Below, one piece after another: positions 15,521-25,659 of a stretch of DNA of 64,000 nucleotides (within the stretch, counting starts at the first letter, position 1; each line of letters starts with the position of its first letter). The stretch spans positions 258,886 through 322,885 of the forward strand of contig JALOBN010000001.1 in NCBI GenBank assembly GCA_023228245.1. The letters run 5' to 3'. Below the pieces are notes generated by a model. It had not been told where the DNA came from, searched no databases, and worked only from the letters and a program-made list of their open reading frames with translations. The translations under genes were made by a program, and so were the position numbers. The DNA comes from Candidatus Pacearchaeota archaeon (lineage in GTDB: Archaea; Nanoarchaeota; Nanoarchaeia; Pacearchaeales; GW2011-AR1).

Positions 15521-18500
15521 ATGGCAATTTCAATGGACTTAAGAGTTCTAGCTCGCAAGCTAGAGAAGAGTAGTGATGATCTGTTGGTCAGCGCATCAAC
15601 CAAGAGCCCGGAGGTTTTCCAGAAGGTAGCTACGGCAGTTGCTGCAGCATCCACCCTTTTAGAGGGTGTTGCTGATGACATGGACAGTAATGCTTCATTT
15701 GAAATTACCCCACAACAATTGGATGAGATTGCGGCACTGGCATCTGCATTTGATGAGAGCGGTGATCCGTTACTCAAGAAGCAAGCCTCAGTGCTTGATG
15801 AACTACTCCTTTCAATTGCCGCTCCGAAAAATGCTTTGGCCATTTCTCGCAAGGCAACTGAAGACGAAATCAATCGACTCCGTGCTGAACGTCGCAAGAC
15901 ACGCGGTGAAGAGGCTTATGACGAGCCACGTAAAGTGCTTTCTGAAATGGAAAATGCCAATGCTCAAGCCAAGGCAGTTGAGCAGCAAGTGAAGCGTTAT
16001 ATTCCGATGGAGGCTCCACTTCAGACGCGTTACCCACCGGATCGCCCAGGTGGACAAATGACGCGCATCACAGATCATGTCTACCAAGACATCGTTACCG
16101 GTATCATTTACGACTACAAAGCTGGTTACAAAACGCAGAAAGGCAATGAAGTTCCCGGTGGATCTGTTGAAGCTCAGACTCGTGAACTTGGAGACAGTCG
16201 CAATCAAGGAAGTTCTTTGTTCGAGACACGAGAGTCTTTGATGGGACGCTATGCTAGTGAGGAACAGGTAGTTAAGATTGCTGGAGCTTTAAAGGCTATT
16301 CGAGATTATGCTCCTAGAATGCTTGATATGGCCATTGATAATGCGATGGTTTCTGGGTTAAGCACAACTCAAGTAGCAGATATTCTAGCGTCGGATATTT
16401 CCGAACAAGGGCTCAAGGTCATAGCGGAAGAAGAGGTCGCTAAAAAAAAAAGAGAGCCACTAAAGAGTAATATAGACCGGACTCTCTCCTCTAAGGAAAG
16501 TGAACGTGAATATTACAATTTAAAGAGTGTTCTAGCTCCTTTATCTGAAGTCGCTGAATCAGATCCCAAGAATGCCGACATATGGCTTCGGATGATTGAG
16601 GATTATATTAAAACCTCAAAAGATCTTGGGTTGAGTCAAGAGCATCAAACCCTTTTATATAATGAGTTTTTAAATCCAAAAATCTCTACAGAACCAGCCA
16701 CGGTTCCGCCTCCGGCAAGAGCTGGTAATGTGGATGTTCCAGAGGCTCATTCCGATACAATGTTAGCTGGAATAATTGCGCGTCAAAGTTTGATGGGCTT
16801 GGTTATCAATGCTGTTCAAGAACTTGCCCCGCACCTTTTGAAAGCTACGATTGCAAAGGCTCAAGCTGAAGGTCTAGGGGATTATCAAATCAAGTCTGTG
16901 ATGGTGTCTGGATTCAGCAATCAATTCAGTAAACCATCTGATGAAATCAAGGTGGCCGAATCTCTATTCCCTCATCTGCAGGATTTGGGATGGAATGATT
17001 TGGTAGAGAAGCACATCAGTGTAATGGCTGGATTGGGCGTAAAAAAGGCCGATTTGAGGAAAATTGCCGAGCAGTATGGGCCAGCTGATGTGAGAAGTCT
17101 AAATCGTCTTGGTAGGGTTTTGAAGACTGCCGGAGTTCAGGAATTCTCAGCCGAAGAATTGGGTGACGTACCAGAATCAGCTGCCACCACTCAGGTTCTA
17201 GATCCTTTTGTAGATGAAGAAGAGGAAGCTGGGCCTGATCTTGCTTCGATTGCTCTACAGGTAGTTCAAGATATCAAATCTAAAATACAAGACCCTAAAG
17301 AATACCTTACACTTAGGCGCAGTCTTGTTGGTAAAGAATTGATTTTGGCGATTGCTCACTATGAAGCAAACAAGTTTAAGAAGCAATTTGATCACAGAAC
17401 ATTCTCTGAGTTTGCTAACTTAGTTAGTGAGTGGGCTCTGGCTGAGTTATCAAAACAAGTTCCAATAACTACGACAAAAGCCCCAATACTCACGCCTCCA
17501 ATAGAGGAATCAGCTAAGCCTGTTCTAAAACAACCACCTGTTGTTGGGATTCCGGCGGTGAAGAAAGTAGAAGATTTCGATGAAAATAGTGAGGAATACC
17601 AAGCTGCATCTTCTGAAGCTCAGGACTTTTTTGCCGAAGAAAAGCCGCACAAAGTCCTAGCTGATATTTACCTAGCTGAACAAGCTCGTGCAAAGAAAAA
17701 ATACGAGGAGCTTGATCCAGACGCTAGTAAAGCTAAACAGATATTTGATGCTGTGGTTGTAGGAATTCTTGAAAGGAATTTGGTTGGAGAAGGTCCAACT
17801 AATGAAGAACTTCTTGAAGAGGCGCTTGCCGAAAATAGAAAGGTTGCACCAGTTCCATTTCTTACCAAAGTGAAGGAACATGAATTGACGCAAGGCACAG
17901 ATGAAACCTCGGAGCAATTTGCTGAAAGGAAGCGCAAGCAACATGCATCTACAATGGAACCAAAACATTTAGAACTTGGTAAGACTGTAGAAGAGGATAA
18001 GAAAGATCTATCGAAAGACAAACCTGCACAAAACACAAAATTCAAATGGGGAGATTATCAAGATAAAAATAATGTAGTTATAAATGAAGTTCAAGCTAAT
18101 GAGATGGAACATGATATTCTTTCAAGAATTAAGGCTGAAAAGGAACAATTAGAGGCAGAATTTCGAAATTACATTATAAAGACAGAAAGCACTCCAGACA
18201 CTATAACAAACTTACCTGATGATATTAGAAGCCAAGTCAATGACATGCTTGGCCGAGGCGAGGCATCTGTAGCTGTTTCATCAAATCTTTCAAAGTTAAA
18301 ATCGAAGCTGCGCGAGGAAAATAAGGACACATTTATTGTTCCACCTGTTGCTGATTTGAGTCGTCAACGTTATTTGATATTGGGCACAATAAAAGATCAA
18401 GAGTTAGACGATTATCGTAAGAAGATGCTTAGCAGAATTCTACGAAGAACGACCAATGAAGTACTGGGCGAAGCTGGCTTTGAACCGATGTTTCAAAATG

Positions 18501-19645
18501 AAGAGGGAGATGATATTACATTTCCTCAAGTCAAGAAGGAATTACAGCAGATTATTGGAATCGAAAAGGGGGCAGTGCCGTTTGTAAGAAAGGCTCCAAT
18601 TGGCCCAAATGGAGTTAAACTTATTCAGTTCTGGGAAGATCCTGTAGGATATTGGCAGAAGTTCAAGGAAACTGATCGTGGCTGGGGGGAGTCTGAAAGG
18701 AAACTTCAAGATATTGATATGATTACTGCTGGATATAATTCACCAGACGAACCAGTATTTAGATATACGACGCCAAGGCAAATGTTTAGGAATATAGATA
18801 AAGAAACCACTGGGAATATACTTCCAAGCTTTAAGATTCCTGGCAAAAAAGAAGAGTACAAAACACTATTTTCTCATCCAGAAGAATATAAAACAGCTCT
18901 TACTGAAGCTAAGAAAAATTTCAGCACTGTATGGCGCGATAAACCAAACGAATGGAAACAGATTGTAGGAGCTGATCCAAACGATATTGCCGACATTCCA
19001 ATAGATATAAAGCGACGACTGTTGCCACTTGCATTCTCAAATACTCCAAATAAAAAATATTATGAAATTGCCGCATCTAAAGGTATTGACGAAGATGTAG
19101 CAAAAAGAATTCGTGATTTTGTAAAGAATAGTGGTGCCGCTATTCAAAAAAATATTATGGGAATGGCTTTTAGTGGGATGTCTTTTGAAGATATGAAGGA
19201 ACAGATAACGGAAGATTTCCCAGGCGCTCAAATTCCATGGGATGCTGTAGAATATGTTTTTAAGAACTTACAATCTGATAAAGAAGACACAGAGGAAAGT
19301 CAACGACAGCAAAATGAATGGATGGCTGAGAAGGGATTCTACCCTCCTTATCAAATTGCTGTAGGAGGATTGGGAAAGGACAGAGAGCGTGGAAGTAAGA
19401 GTAAGAGACGAGTTGAACCTGTAACTTTTGCATCAATCGTATTCCCTAAAAAGTCTATGGGCCTTAGAGATCCTGGATTGAAGGATGAGGGTGAATCACT
19501 TGAATCTATGAAGAAGAAATCACCAACACAACCATCTGTGAAATCAAAAATCGCTCCACCAAGTTCCAAACCGACTCCGCGTCAACCGGGAGTTGGTTTG
19601 GAGAGTCGAATCAAAGGATTGGAATCGTTCCTAAGTAAGAAGTAA
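15521..19645 (+). CDS. Very large helical protein (1374 aa), unknown
   Basis: AAGGAG precedes ATG 15521. The N-terminal 120 residues resemble other helical modules of this cluster (DLRVLARKLEKSSDDLL). Two related helical segments are visible near residues 245-300 (YAPRMLDMAIDNAMVSGLS) and 425-475 (LAPHLLKATIAKAQAEGLG), an internal repeat. The middle is charged and probably disordered, and the C-terminus is basic and Pro/Ser-rich. There are no membrane segments or catalytic motifs. Size and place suggest an internal virion or ejection protein, which is inference only. Confidence 0.75.
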   Translation: MAISMDLRVLARKLEKSSDDLLVSASTKSPEVFQKVATAVAAASTLLEGVADDMDSNASFEITPQQLDEIAALASAFDESGDPLLKKQASVLDELLLSIAAPKNALAISRKATEDEINRLRAERRKTRGEEAYDEPRKVLSEMENANAQAKAVEQQVKRYIPMEAPLQTRYPPDRPGGQMTRITDHVYQDIVTGIIYDYKAGYKTQKGNEVPGGSVEAQTRELGDSRNQGSSLFETRESLMGRYASEEQVVKIAGALKAIRDYAPRMLDMAIDNAMVSGLSTTQVADILASDISEQGLKVIAEEEVAKKKREPLKSNIDRTLSSKESEREYYNLKSVLAPLSEVAESDPKNADIWLRMIEDYIKTSKDLGLSQEHQTLLYNEFLNPKISTEPATVPPPARAGNVDVPEAHSDTMLAGIIARQSLMGLVINAVQELAPHLLKATIAKAQAEGLGDYQIKSVMVSGFSNQFSKPSDEIKVAESLFPHLQDLGWNDLVEKHISVMAGLGVKKADLRKIAEQYGPADVRSLNRLGRVLKTAGVQEFSAEELGDVPESAATTQVLDPFVDEEEEAGPDLASIALQVVQDIKSKIQDPKEYLTLRRSLVGKELILAIAHYEANKFKKQFDHRTFSEFANLVSEWALAELSKQVPITTTKAPILTPPIEESAKPVLKQPPVVGIPAVKKVEDFDENSEEYQAASSEAQDFFAEEKPHKVLADIYLAEQARAKKKYEELDPDASKAKQIFDAVVVGILERNLVGEGPTNEELLEEALAENRKVAPVPFLTKVKEHELTQGTDETSEQFAERKRKQHASTMEPKHLELGKTVEEDKKDLSKDKPAQNTKFKWGDYQDKNNVVINEVQANEMEHDILSRIKAEKEQLEAEFRNYIIKTESTPDTITNLPDDIRSQVNDMLGRGEASVAVSSNLSKLKSKLREENKDTFIVPPVADLSRQRYLILGTIKDQELDDYRKKMLSRILRRTTNEVLGEAGFEPMFQNEEGDDITFPQVKKELQQIIGIEKGAVPFVRKAPIGPNGVKLIQFWEDPVGYWQKFKETDRGWGESERKLQDIDMITAGYNSPDEPVFRYTTPRQMFRNIDKETTGNILPSFKIPGKKEEYKTLFSHPEEYKTALTEAKKNFSTVWRDKPNEWKQIVGADPNDIADIPIDIKRRLLPLAFSNTPNKKYYEIAASKGIDEDVAKRIRDFVKNSGAAIQKNIMGMAFSGMSFEDMKEQITEDFPGAQIPWDAVEYVFKNLQSDKEDTEESQRQQNEWMAEKGFYPPYQIAVGGLGKDRERGSKSKRRVEPVTFASIVFPKKSMGLRDPGLKDEGESLESMKKKSPTQPSVKSKIAPPSSKPTPRQPGVGLESRIKGLESFLSKK

Positions 19646-19660
19646 GAGAAAAGGTATGAA

Positions 19661-20491
19661 ATGGTATTTGATTTTAAAAAGATTCTTGATCATCCAGAGA
19701 AGACACAAATAATTTCGAAGCTGGTTAGCGGAGAACATCCTAAATCTGTATCTGCCTACCTAAAAGACAAATACCCAAAACCTGACGAAGGCCATCTAAG
19801 GATTCCTGCAACCACACTGCAGGAGTTCTTAGAGACCTATGCCGATAGCCATGGTACCGTCAAAAAGCTCATTCAGCGTGATGCTGATAGTAAGATTGAT
19901 AAGCGAATAGCTGACTCGTTGATGGATACTAGAGCTTGGAGAGATCGCGTAGTTGAGGGCGTAAAAAAGGAGATTAACTACCTAGATAAGCTTGATAACG
20001 TTCTGACAATTCTGGAAACTAGGTCCGAGCAAATATTCGATATGATCCAGAACGATCCGGAGAATACTCGGGCTAATGACTATGTATTCACGAAGTATAT
20101 GGAACTCTTGATGATGGCCATCGAAAAGTGCGACAAGATCCGCAATGACCGCCCAGATGTTCGTATTGAACACACCTACACAGTTCAGATGGTCGAACAG
20201 CAATCGGTCGCATTCCAAAACGCTATTCGAAGGATGCTGGAGCGCTTGGGGCCTGAGTACGGTTCGTTATTCATGGATCTCTTGAAAGAGGAGCTGTCCA
20301 AGATGTCGGTTAAAGATTTACCTACACAACCGATAACTGTCAAAGAGATTGAGAAGGAACGAAAGGCTATGGATAATCTAAGCAATCGGGCAGAAGAATT
20401 CGACCAAAAGTTTCTAGAGGAACACAAAGACGAAGAGACGCAAGAGTCAGATCTAGATTTTGATCCAGATGAGGAGTCCGATGACTTTTAA
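19661..20491 (+). CDS. Hypothetical protein, possible terminase small-subunit-like
   Basis: A 276-residue protein. The N-terminus (VSAYLKDKYPKPDEGHLRIPATTLQEFLE) resembles the start of a DNA-binding domain. A long helical centre follows (residues about 70-200) and then an acidic tail (DLDFDPDEESDDF). Order (DNA-binding-like N-terminus, coiled coil, acidic tail) and position upstream of terminase large subunit make a small-terminase role conceivable. No sequence motif proves it. Its stop overlaps the next gene. Confidence 0.65.
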   Translation: MVFDFKKILDHPEKTQIISKLVSGEHPKSVSAYLKDKYPKPDEGHLRIPATTLQEFLETYADSHGTVKKLIQRDADSKIDKRIADSLMDTRAWRDRVVEGVKKEINYLDKLDNVLTILETRSEQIFDMIQNDPENTRANDYVFTKYMELLMMAIEKCDKIRNDRPDVRIEHTYTVQMVEQQSVAFQNAIRRMLERLGPEYGSLFMDLLKEELSKMSVKDLPTQPITVKEIEKERKAMDNLSNRAEEFDQKFLEEHKDEETQESDLDFDPDEESDDF

Positions 20492-22400
20492 TGAACACTT
20501 TCAGCATCAGGTTGATTCGGCAAACTGCGAATTCCTTCCAGATGATATCAAGGATGGAGTTATGTCGGATTTTAGAGTCATGTCACAACTCGGTATAGAC
20601 AATGATGGTGACCAAAATAGATTCTTCTTGGTAAGAAATCATGTCCCAGAAATTGTTCATTCTATATTCAAACTCAAACTCAGTGATAATGCAGCTAGGG
20701 CAATTGCAGCCGAAGTTTTCCGGAATAGAGAAAAAGCACCCATCGGTACACTTTTAGAGCTGATAGAAGCCACTGATCTCGCATTAAAAAAGATGGTGCC
20801 AGGGAACCTCATACCTAAGGTTGCCTACCCACAACCTGGGTCGATAGCTGAACTCCCTCAATATGACATCGGTCGTTGGGTGGCTGCTACTCGTGAGATA
20901 TATGGATTAATGAATAAAGGCCAAGAATCTCGTCAGGCAAAACAATCTGTAATTGGCAACTGGGAAGCAAAGGAAAAAATGGACTATGAACAATGGTTGA
21001 AATTCTATAAGGAGAGAACTCCAGAGAAATATCCCAAGTTGGCTCAAGATAATAGCGATGGTCTGTTTCTCGCCAATATGCCAATTGGGGTGAATTCTTT
21101 GCGCGCTCGAAACCACAAGGTACCCAATCCTATCGGCGGTATGCGGGCAGAGATTCCAGGTTTGCCACAACCAGACGTGAACCCAGCTAGAGATAAGATC
21201 GAAGGCCAGCGCAAGAAGCTTATCAGCCGCCTCAACTCAGCCGAGAAGATGCTTGCCTCCTTGGATGGCCAGTTCTTTGCCGGTGATGACCAAGAGCTAA
21301 TGCTGAAGCTTCTGCAAGATTTGAAACGTAGAATCCAAACCGCCAACAAGCTGACCTCCAAGTCATCGCTGTTCGTGGACCATATCTATCGTGCCGCAAA
21401 CTATCTAGAAGCTAAAGGTCGTAATAATGCTGCTGGGTTCTTCTATAAGCTTGCTCAAATGGATCCGATGGGCGGATTGGGAATGCCACCACTTCCAGGA
21501 GGAGATGATCAACTCCCAGGTGCTGAACCTACGCCAGCTGAAGGTAATCTAGATGACACATACGAATGTCTCAAGGAATTCTTCGACAATCTGAAGCGTG
21601 GCATTTCAGACAAGGACGATACGCCAGAAGAGCGTAAGGACGCAAAGAAAGCTCCTCCAGTGGCAGCTATTCCCCCTATACCTGCAGCTCCACCTCCACC
21701 TGTAGCAGCAGCTATTGAGATAGAGGAGACGATTAAGATTGGAACTGGATATTGGCATCCGCGATTCAAGTTTGCGCAAGAACCGCCTCCTCCCCCACCT
21801 CTGGTAGATGAAGCTCCGATTGAAGTCGAAGCACCACCAACTGATGTCGAAGCTCCGAAAGCCGAGACTCCAGAAGATAATACCGAGGACGTTATCGATG
21901 CAGCTCTCAAAGGAGTGACTATTGAAGATGTAGTGAAGCGTTTGGATATGCTTGTGTCCATCTATAACAAGAGAGAGATTGCTCGCCAACTATCTATCCT
22001 TGACATTATGATGGATCGTATTGGCCTATCATCCTTCTTCCCTGCTTTGGGAGAGGCTATGAGTAAGGCTCTGGAATCCAACCAATACATAGGAAGCCGT
22101 CTAGAAGGAGTACTTACACGGCTCAAGGGATCAATGAATGTTCCAGGCGCTTCTGAATGGATCTCTCCGCCGACAGTTGAGATGAATCCGGAAACCACGG
22201 GTATTCGAAACGATCTACAAAAGAAGAAAGATGAAGATGAGCAGCGTAAAGAACTTAGAAAACAGCAGGATATTGCGAAGCTGCAGGGCGGAGCTGCAGG
22301 TCCAGATGTAGGGCCAGCTGCAGCCCCTCCAGGAGCTTCTGTAGATCTACAGCAGCCAGTCTCCAAAATTGAACGAGCCCCAAAAATTGATGTTAGATAA
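20481..22400 (+). CDS. Hypothetical virion-region protein with Pro-rich linkers
   Basis: ATG 20481 is chosen because GAGGAG lies 5 bases upstream and it overlaps the previous stop; an upstream in-frame codon at 20460 is less likely. The 639-residue product has a helical N-terminal domain, a module RAANYLEAKGRNNAAGFFYKLA near residue 310 that recurs in neighbouring proteins, two Pro/Ala-rich linkers (PPIPAAPPPPVAAA and PPPPPLVDEAP), another helical domain and a charged C-terminus. No enzyme motif. Confidence 0.72.
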   Translation: MTFNEHFQHQVDSANCEFLPDDIKDGVMSDFRVMSQLGIDNDGDQNRFFLVRNHVPEIVHSIFKLKLSDNAARAIAAEVFRNREKAPIGTLLELIEATDLALKKMVPGNLIPKVAYPQPGSIAELPQYDIGRWVAATREIYGLMNKGQESRQAKQSVIGNWEAKEKMDYEQWLKFYKERTPEKYPKLAQDNSDGLFLANMPIGVNSLRARNHKVPNPIGGMRAEIPGLPQPDVNPARDKIEGQRKKLISRLNSAEKMLASLDGQFFAGDDQELMLKLLQDLKRRIQTANKLTSKSSLFVDHIYRAANYLEAKGRNNAAGFFYKLAQMDPMGGLGMPPLPGGDDQLPGAEPTPAEGNLDDTYECLKEFFDNLKRGISDKDDTPEERKDAKKAPPVAAIPPIPAAPPPPVAAAIEIEETIKIGTGYWHPRFKFAQEPPPPPPLVDEAPIEVEAPPTDVEAPKAETPEDNTEDVIDAALKGVTIEDVVKRLDMLVSIYNKREIARQLSILDIMMDRIGLSSFFPALGEAMSKALESNQYIGSRLEGVLTRLKGSMNVPGASEWISPPTVEMNPETTGIRNDLQKKKDEDEQRKELRKQQDIAKLQGGAAGPDVGPAAAPPGASVDLQQPVSKIERAPKIDVR

Positions 22401-22408
22401 GGAGAATA

Positions 22409-23155
22409 ATGGCCGGAATTAAGGACGTATTACTGGAGGTGAAACGCCTAGCTAAAGACAATGGCTTGTCAGAGCCGTATATTGTCGGCGGACTTCCACG
22501 TGATAAAATCCTCAACCGAATTAATAAAGTTGAGGATATCGACCTTACGTCTGGAGATGAGTCTATTCACCAATTGGCAGAATTAACCGCTCAACAATTC
22601 AAAGTTAATCCGATACGCTTTCCAGATGGACATTATCAACTGTACATCGATAAGATCAAATACGACTTTTCTTCCAACTACAATTCGCCAGATGCCGCAT
22701 ACTTCTTAAATAAGGCTGGGGTCAAAGATCCAACACCTATGTTATTAGAATTGTTTAGCCGTGATTTTACTTGCAATACACTCATCATTCCATTGGCGTT
22801 GCGTAAGATTATAGATCCAACTGGTTTGTCATTGGATGATATAAAGAAGAAGATCCTTCGCACCCCGCTTCCTCCGCGTATTACTCTAAGAGATGATCCT
22901 AAGAGAGTGGTGCGCGTCATATATCTTGCGGCCAAACTTGGGTTCACGGTGGAGAAAGATATTATAACTTGGGTTATAGCTCATCACGATCAGATTAAGC
23001 AAGAAGTATCTGTAGGGTTTTCTAAGAGAAAGTTGGCAGATGCCACTAGGGCTGATGCTCAAAAGACGATGCGATTGATGACGACTATGGGTCTTTGGAA
23101 TGTACTTGGTGTTCCTAGAATATTGGCGGAACAAGCCGGAGCGAGAGCACTATGA
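22409..23155 (+). CDS. CCA-adding enzyme / poly(A) polymerase family nucleotidyltransferase
   Basis: Class II nucleotidyltransferase head domain. YIVGGLPRDKILNR matches the GG-x-RD signature, EDIDLTSGDE carries the metal-binding DxD, SRDFTCNTL matches the RRDFTxNAL motif, and RVVRVIYLAAKLGF matches the neck-domain RxLRxxRFAxxLGF motif. At 248 residues it lacks the C-terminal body/tail or HD domain of full cellular enzymes. It would add CCA or A residues to RNA ends. No tRNA genes are visible here. AAGGAG precedes the start. Confidence 0.85.
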   Translation: MAGIKDVLLEVKRLAKDNGLSEPYIVGGLPRDKILNRINKVEDIDLTSGDESIHQLAELTAQQFKVNPIRFPDGHYQLYIDKIKYDFSSNYNSPDAAYFLNKAGVKDPTPMLLELFSRDFTCNTLIIPLALRKIIDPTGLSLDDIKKKILRTPLPPRITLRDDPKRVVRVIYLAAKLGFTVEKDIITWVIAHHDQIKQEVSVGFSKRKLADATRADAQKTMRLMTTMGLWNVLGVPRILAEQAGARAL

Positions 23156-23685
23156 AACGTCACTTGAAATTAGCAGAGATTCGAAAGAACGACGAGAGCC
23201 CATGTCCGTTTGGTCTTCCGATTCCTTTTGGTTGTCAAAATGCCGGAGAACATGTGGATCAGATGGCTCCATTTGATGTGATGGGCAAAGACGTATCCGA
23301 AGATGAGAAGGAGATGCTGTCAGCTGCGAACACCAAACTTTTGGCTTGGAACTTGTTACGCAGTACCGACAAACCTTCTCCTTGTAAGTATGCGGGGCAT
23401 ATTCTGGAACATAATAATGCAGCAGAGTGTAATCACGATGACTCAGCACCAGGGCAGGGACCAGCACAACCATTGATGCCGGCACCATATTATTCCAAGA
23501 TGTTTAATGGAATTATTACTGGTCTAACTACGTACCCCGCCGGTTATTTATCTGATTATAATCAAAGCCGAAACATTTATTTTGGAGTGTACAGCACGCA
23601 AGGAAGTAGCGAAAGAAGGGATCTGTTACGTATGGCGGCGGAAGAAATCGCCAGTATAGCTAAATATACGAATAATTCGGAATAG
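23152..23685 (+). CDS. Hypothetical Cys/His-containing protein
   Basis: A 177-residue protein coupled by ATGA to the nucleotidyltransferase gene. Cys and His residues occur in CPFGLPIPFGCQNAGEH and CKYAGHILEHNNAAEC, possibly a metal site. The second half has a Tyr-rich segment. No known family. Confidence 0.7.
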   Translation: MKRHLKLAEIRKNDESPCPFGLPIPFGCQNAGEHVDQMAPFDVMGKDVSEDEKEMLSAANTKLLAWNLLRSTDKPSPCKYAGHILEHNNAAECNHDDSAPGQGPAQPLMPAPYYSKMFNGIITGLTTYPAGYLSDYNQSRNIYFGVYSTQGSSERRDLLRMAAEEIASIAKYTNNSE

Positions 23686-23710
23686 GTTTGTTAGCAACAT
23701 TGAGGTTGTA

Positions 23711-24553
23711 ATGGTAGATAAACGAGCACAAGATTTAGGAGAATTTATTGTACCCTTGATGGGAGGCGGACAATTCCACCCTGTCGAGATTGGTGACAAT
23801 ATCGAGGTTTCGGATGAACCTCATGCAGTCACGTTCACACTCGACAAGATTCCTGGGGCTCCAGATGCGCAAGAAATCATTGTTGAACCAGATCGTGATG
23901 ATGAAGTAGAAGTCTCAGCAGACCCAGAAGAGTCCGATGAATGGAAATGGGAACACTCTAGCTTTCTTCCTTGGCTTAGCAAAATGTTTTCGAAGGTTCC
24001 CTCACACTCCGGTTACGATACAACTGGGTTAGAGAAGGCTATTTCGTATTTTGAGACTTTGGATCGAGAGATTTCCAAAGCTATGAGAACTGATTTCAAA
24101 GACGAGATTGACGCGGCGCAAGCTGAGCGTGCTCGTGAACAGATTGAGAATGGTTTGGAGCGTTTGTTAGATCGTCTTGAAAGTGTCAAGGTTGATAAAT
24201 ATAAGCGTCACAAGAAAAAGAAGAGCAAGAGCTGGGCTGAAGAGGAAGGTATCGTGAAAGAGGCTCAGAAGGCCACACGTATTACCGGTATTACTATTAC
24301 TGTTCCATTGTTGATTTCTAGAATTGCGCGCGTTTGCATCAACGGAATGGTATCTGCCGGACATGATATTGAAGACATGTTTAAGCGTCAGGTTGAGGAA
24401 TATAACCTTGATAAGCGCGAGCAGGCTGAGCTTTCTCAGTTGTTAAGTGATATGGGCTATTCAATGATGCAAGATCGCGGTTATGCCGTTGGTACACCTG
24501 TAGAAACATGGAAAAATGATAATTTTGACTGGAGTAGTAATTATCATGGGTGA
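23711..24553 (+). CDS. Hypothetical acidic/helical protein
   Basis: A 280-residue protein with GAGG upstream of the ATG. It has an acidic N-terminal third (DRDDEVEVSADPEESDEW), a basic central helix (KYKRHKKKKSKSW), and a hydrophobic amphipathic segment near residues 195-215 (ITVPLLISRIARVCINGMV) that is not clearly transmembrane. Function unknown; probably virion morphogenesis by position. Confidence 0.7.
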   Translation: MVDKRAQDLGEFIVPLMGGGQFHPVEIGDNIEVSDEPHAVTFTLDKIPGAPDAQEIIVEPDRDDEVEVSADPEESDEWKWEHSSFLPWLSKMFSKVPSHSGYDTTGLEKAISYFETLDREISKAMRTDFKDEIDAAQAERAREQIENGLERLLDRLESVKVDKYKRHKKKKSKSWAEEEGIVKEAQKATRITGITITVPLLISRIARVCINGMVSAGHDIEDMFKRQVEEYNLDKREQAELSQLLSDMGYSMMQDRGYAVGTPVETWKNDNFDWSSNYHG

Positions 24554-24635
24554 GCGGTTCGTTGGGTGCTTTGGTGATTTCCCTCAAACTTTCCCAAAAT
24601 CATAAACGAATATACAGATGCAATAAGAGAATAAT

Positions 24636-25622
24636 ATGCGAAATTACAAAGGTAGCTTTTACAGAACTGACGAGATAAGCAAAGAGCCGGATCAATGCCC
24701 CGAATGGATAGATCTACTTGCCACCAAGATCAGAATTGATTCCGAGAAGATTGCTTCAGCTTCCTCTAAGACGGCCGTTGAAGTGGCTCGTGATAGGAAT
24801 CATCAACCATCCATCTATGAGATGATGAGCGCGATTGTCAGTGGTAAGAAGCCTAAGTACAGTTCCGTAGAAGAGGCTGTCCAGGATTATCAGCGTCGAA
24901 CTGGCCTTGCCGAGTACCTGAAGCGCGCTGGCGATGATGACCTGAGCATTCTAGCGGGTCAAATCGTAGCCACGGCCGAGGAAGATAAGTCTGAAGAAGA
25001 CGATGAGGATGAAGACGAGGATGAAGACGAGGAAGAGGAAGAGGAAGAGGAAGAGGAAGAGGAAGAGGAAGAGGAAGAGGAAGAGGAAGATGATGCCTTT
25101 GATGTCTTCCGAAGGAATCTAGATTACGGCGAGGCCAAAGATAGTGACCCAGAAGATGACGATGAGGAAAGTGAGAAATTTTGGTCTCAGTTTGGACTAT
25201 CTTCAGACGATGAAGAACCAGCAGATGCCAGGGACATGACTGAAGAGGAACTCAAAGCCAATCCTGGAAAAAAAAAATTGATTTCTGAGGCCGAGGAAGA
25301 GAAGCCTGAGTTGCTCGTCAAAAACCCGTCAATTGAGCACTTTCTCACGAATATTATCGATACAAACATTGGTATTCAGCTGCCAGCCATTCTCCATTCT
25401 TTGATTGAGACATTCAGTCGAGATGGGGTTGATCATCAGATTTTCTCGGATAGACCACTGCTCAATTGGATTAATGCAAAGCTGATTTCCAAGGGTGTAT
25501 CTAGGAATGATACCACTTCTCAAATTGGAAGTGGAGTGGGAACTCACATCGATTATTCCGGTGAGAAAGATTCAAACAAAGATCCATTTACTCTATTAGT
25601 TCCAGATAAGGGTTCGCTGTAA
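24636..25622 (+). CDS. Glu-rich hypothetical protein
   Basis: A 328-residue protein. The N-terminal 110 residues are helical and include a YLKRAGDDDLSILAGQIV module. A run of more than 20 Glu residues follows, and the C-terminal domain (residues about 230-328) is soluble (EHFLTNIIDTNIGIQLPA). Highly acidic stretches like this can mimic DNA or bind basic partners, but no function can be assigned. It is the last gene before terminase large subunit. Confidence 0.7.
   Translation: MRNYKGSFYRTDEISKEPDQCPEWIDLLATKIRIDSEKIASASSKTAVEVARDRNHQPSIYEMMSAIVSGKKPKYSSVEEAVQDYQRRTGLAEYLKRAGDDDLSILAGQIVATAEEDKSEEDDEDEDEDEDEEEEEEEEEEEEEEEEEEEEDDAFDVFRRNLDYGEAKDSDPEDDDEESEKFWSQFGLSSDDEEPADARDMTEEELKANPGKKKLISEAEEEKPELLVKNPSIEHFLTNIIDTNIGIQLPAILHSLIETFSRDGVDHQIFSDRPLLNWINAKLISKGVSRNDTTSQIGSGVGTHIDYSGEKDSNKDPFTLLVPDKGSL
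25029..25088 (+). repeat. GAGGAA hexanucleotide tandem repeat
   Basis: Ten GAGGAA units encode Glu-Glu repeats in the acidic protein. The unit length keeps the reading frame if copies are gained or lost. Confidence 0.92.
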
Positions 25623-25659
25623 CTGTATTTTGATATATATCAAATATAGATAGGTGTAA

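Noticed and set aside
21509..21961. Long antisense ORFs opposite the Pro/Ala-rich protein
   Set aside because: No ribosome site, simple Ser/Gly composition, and full overlap with a coherent + strand gene.
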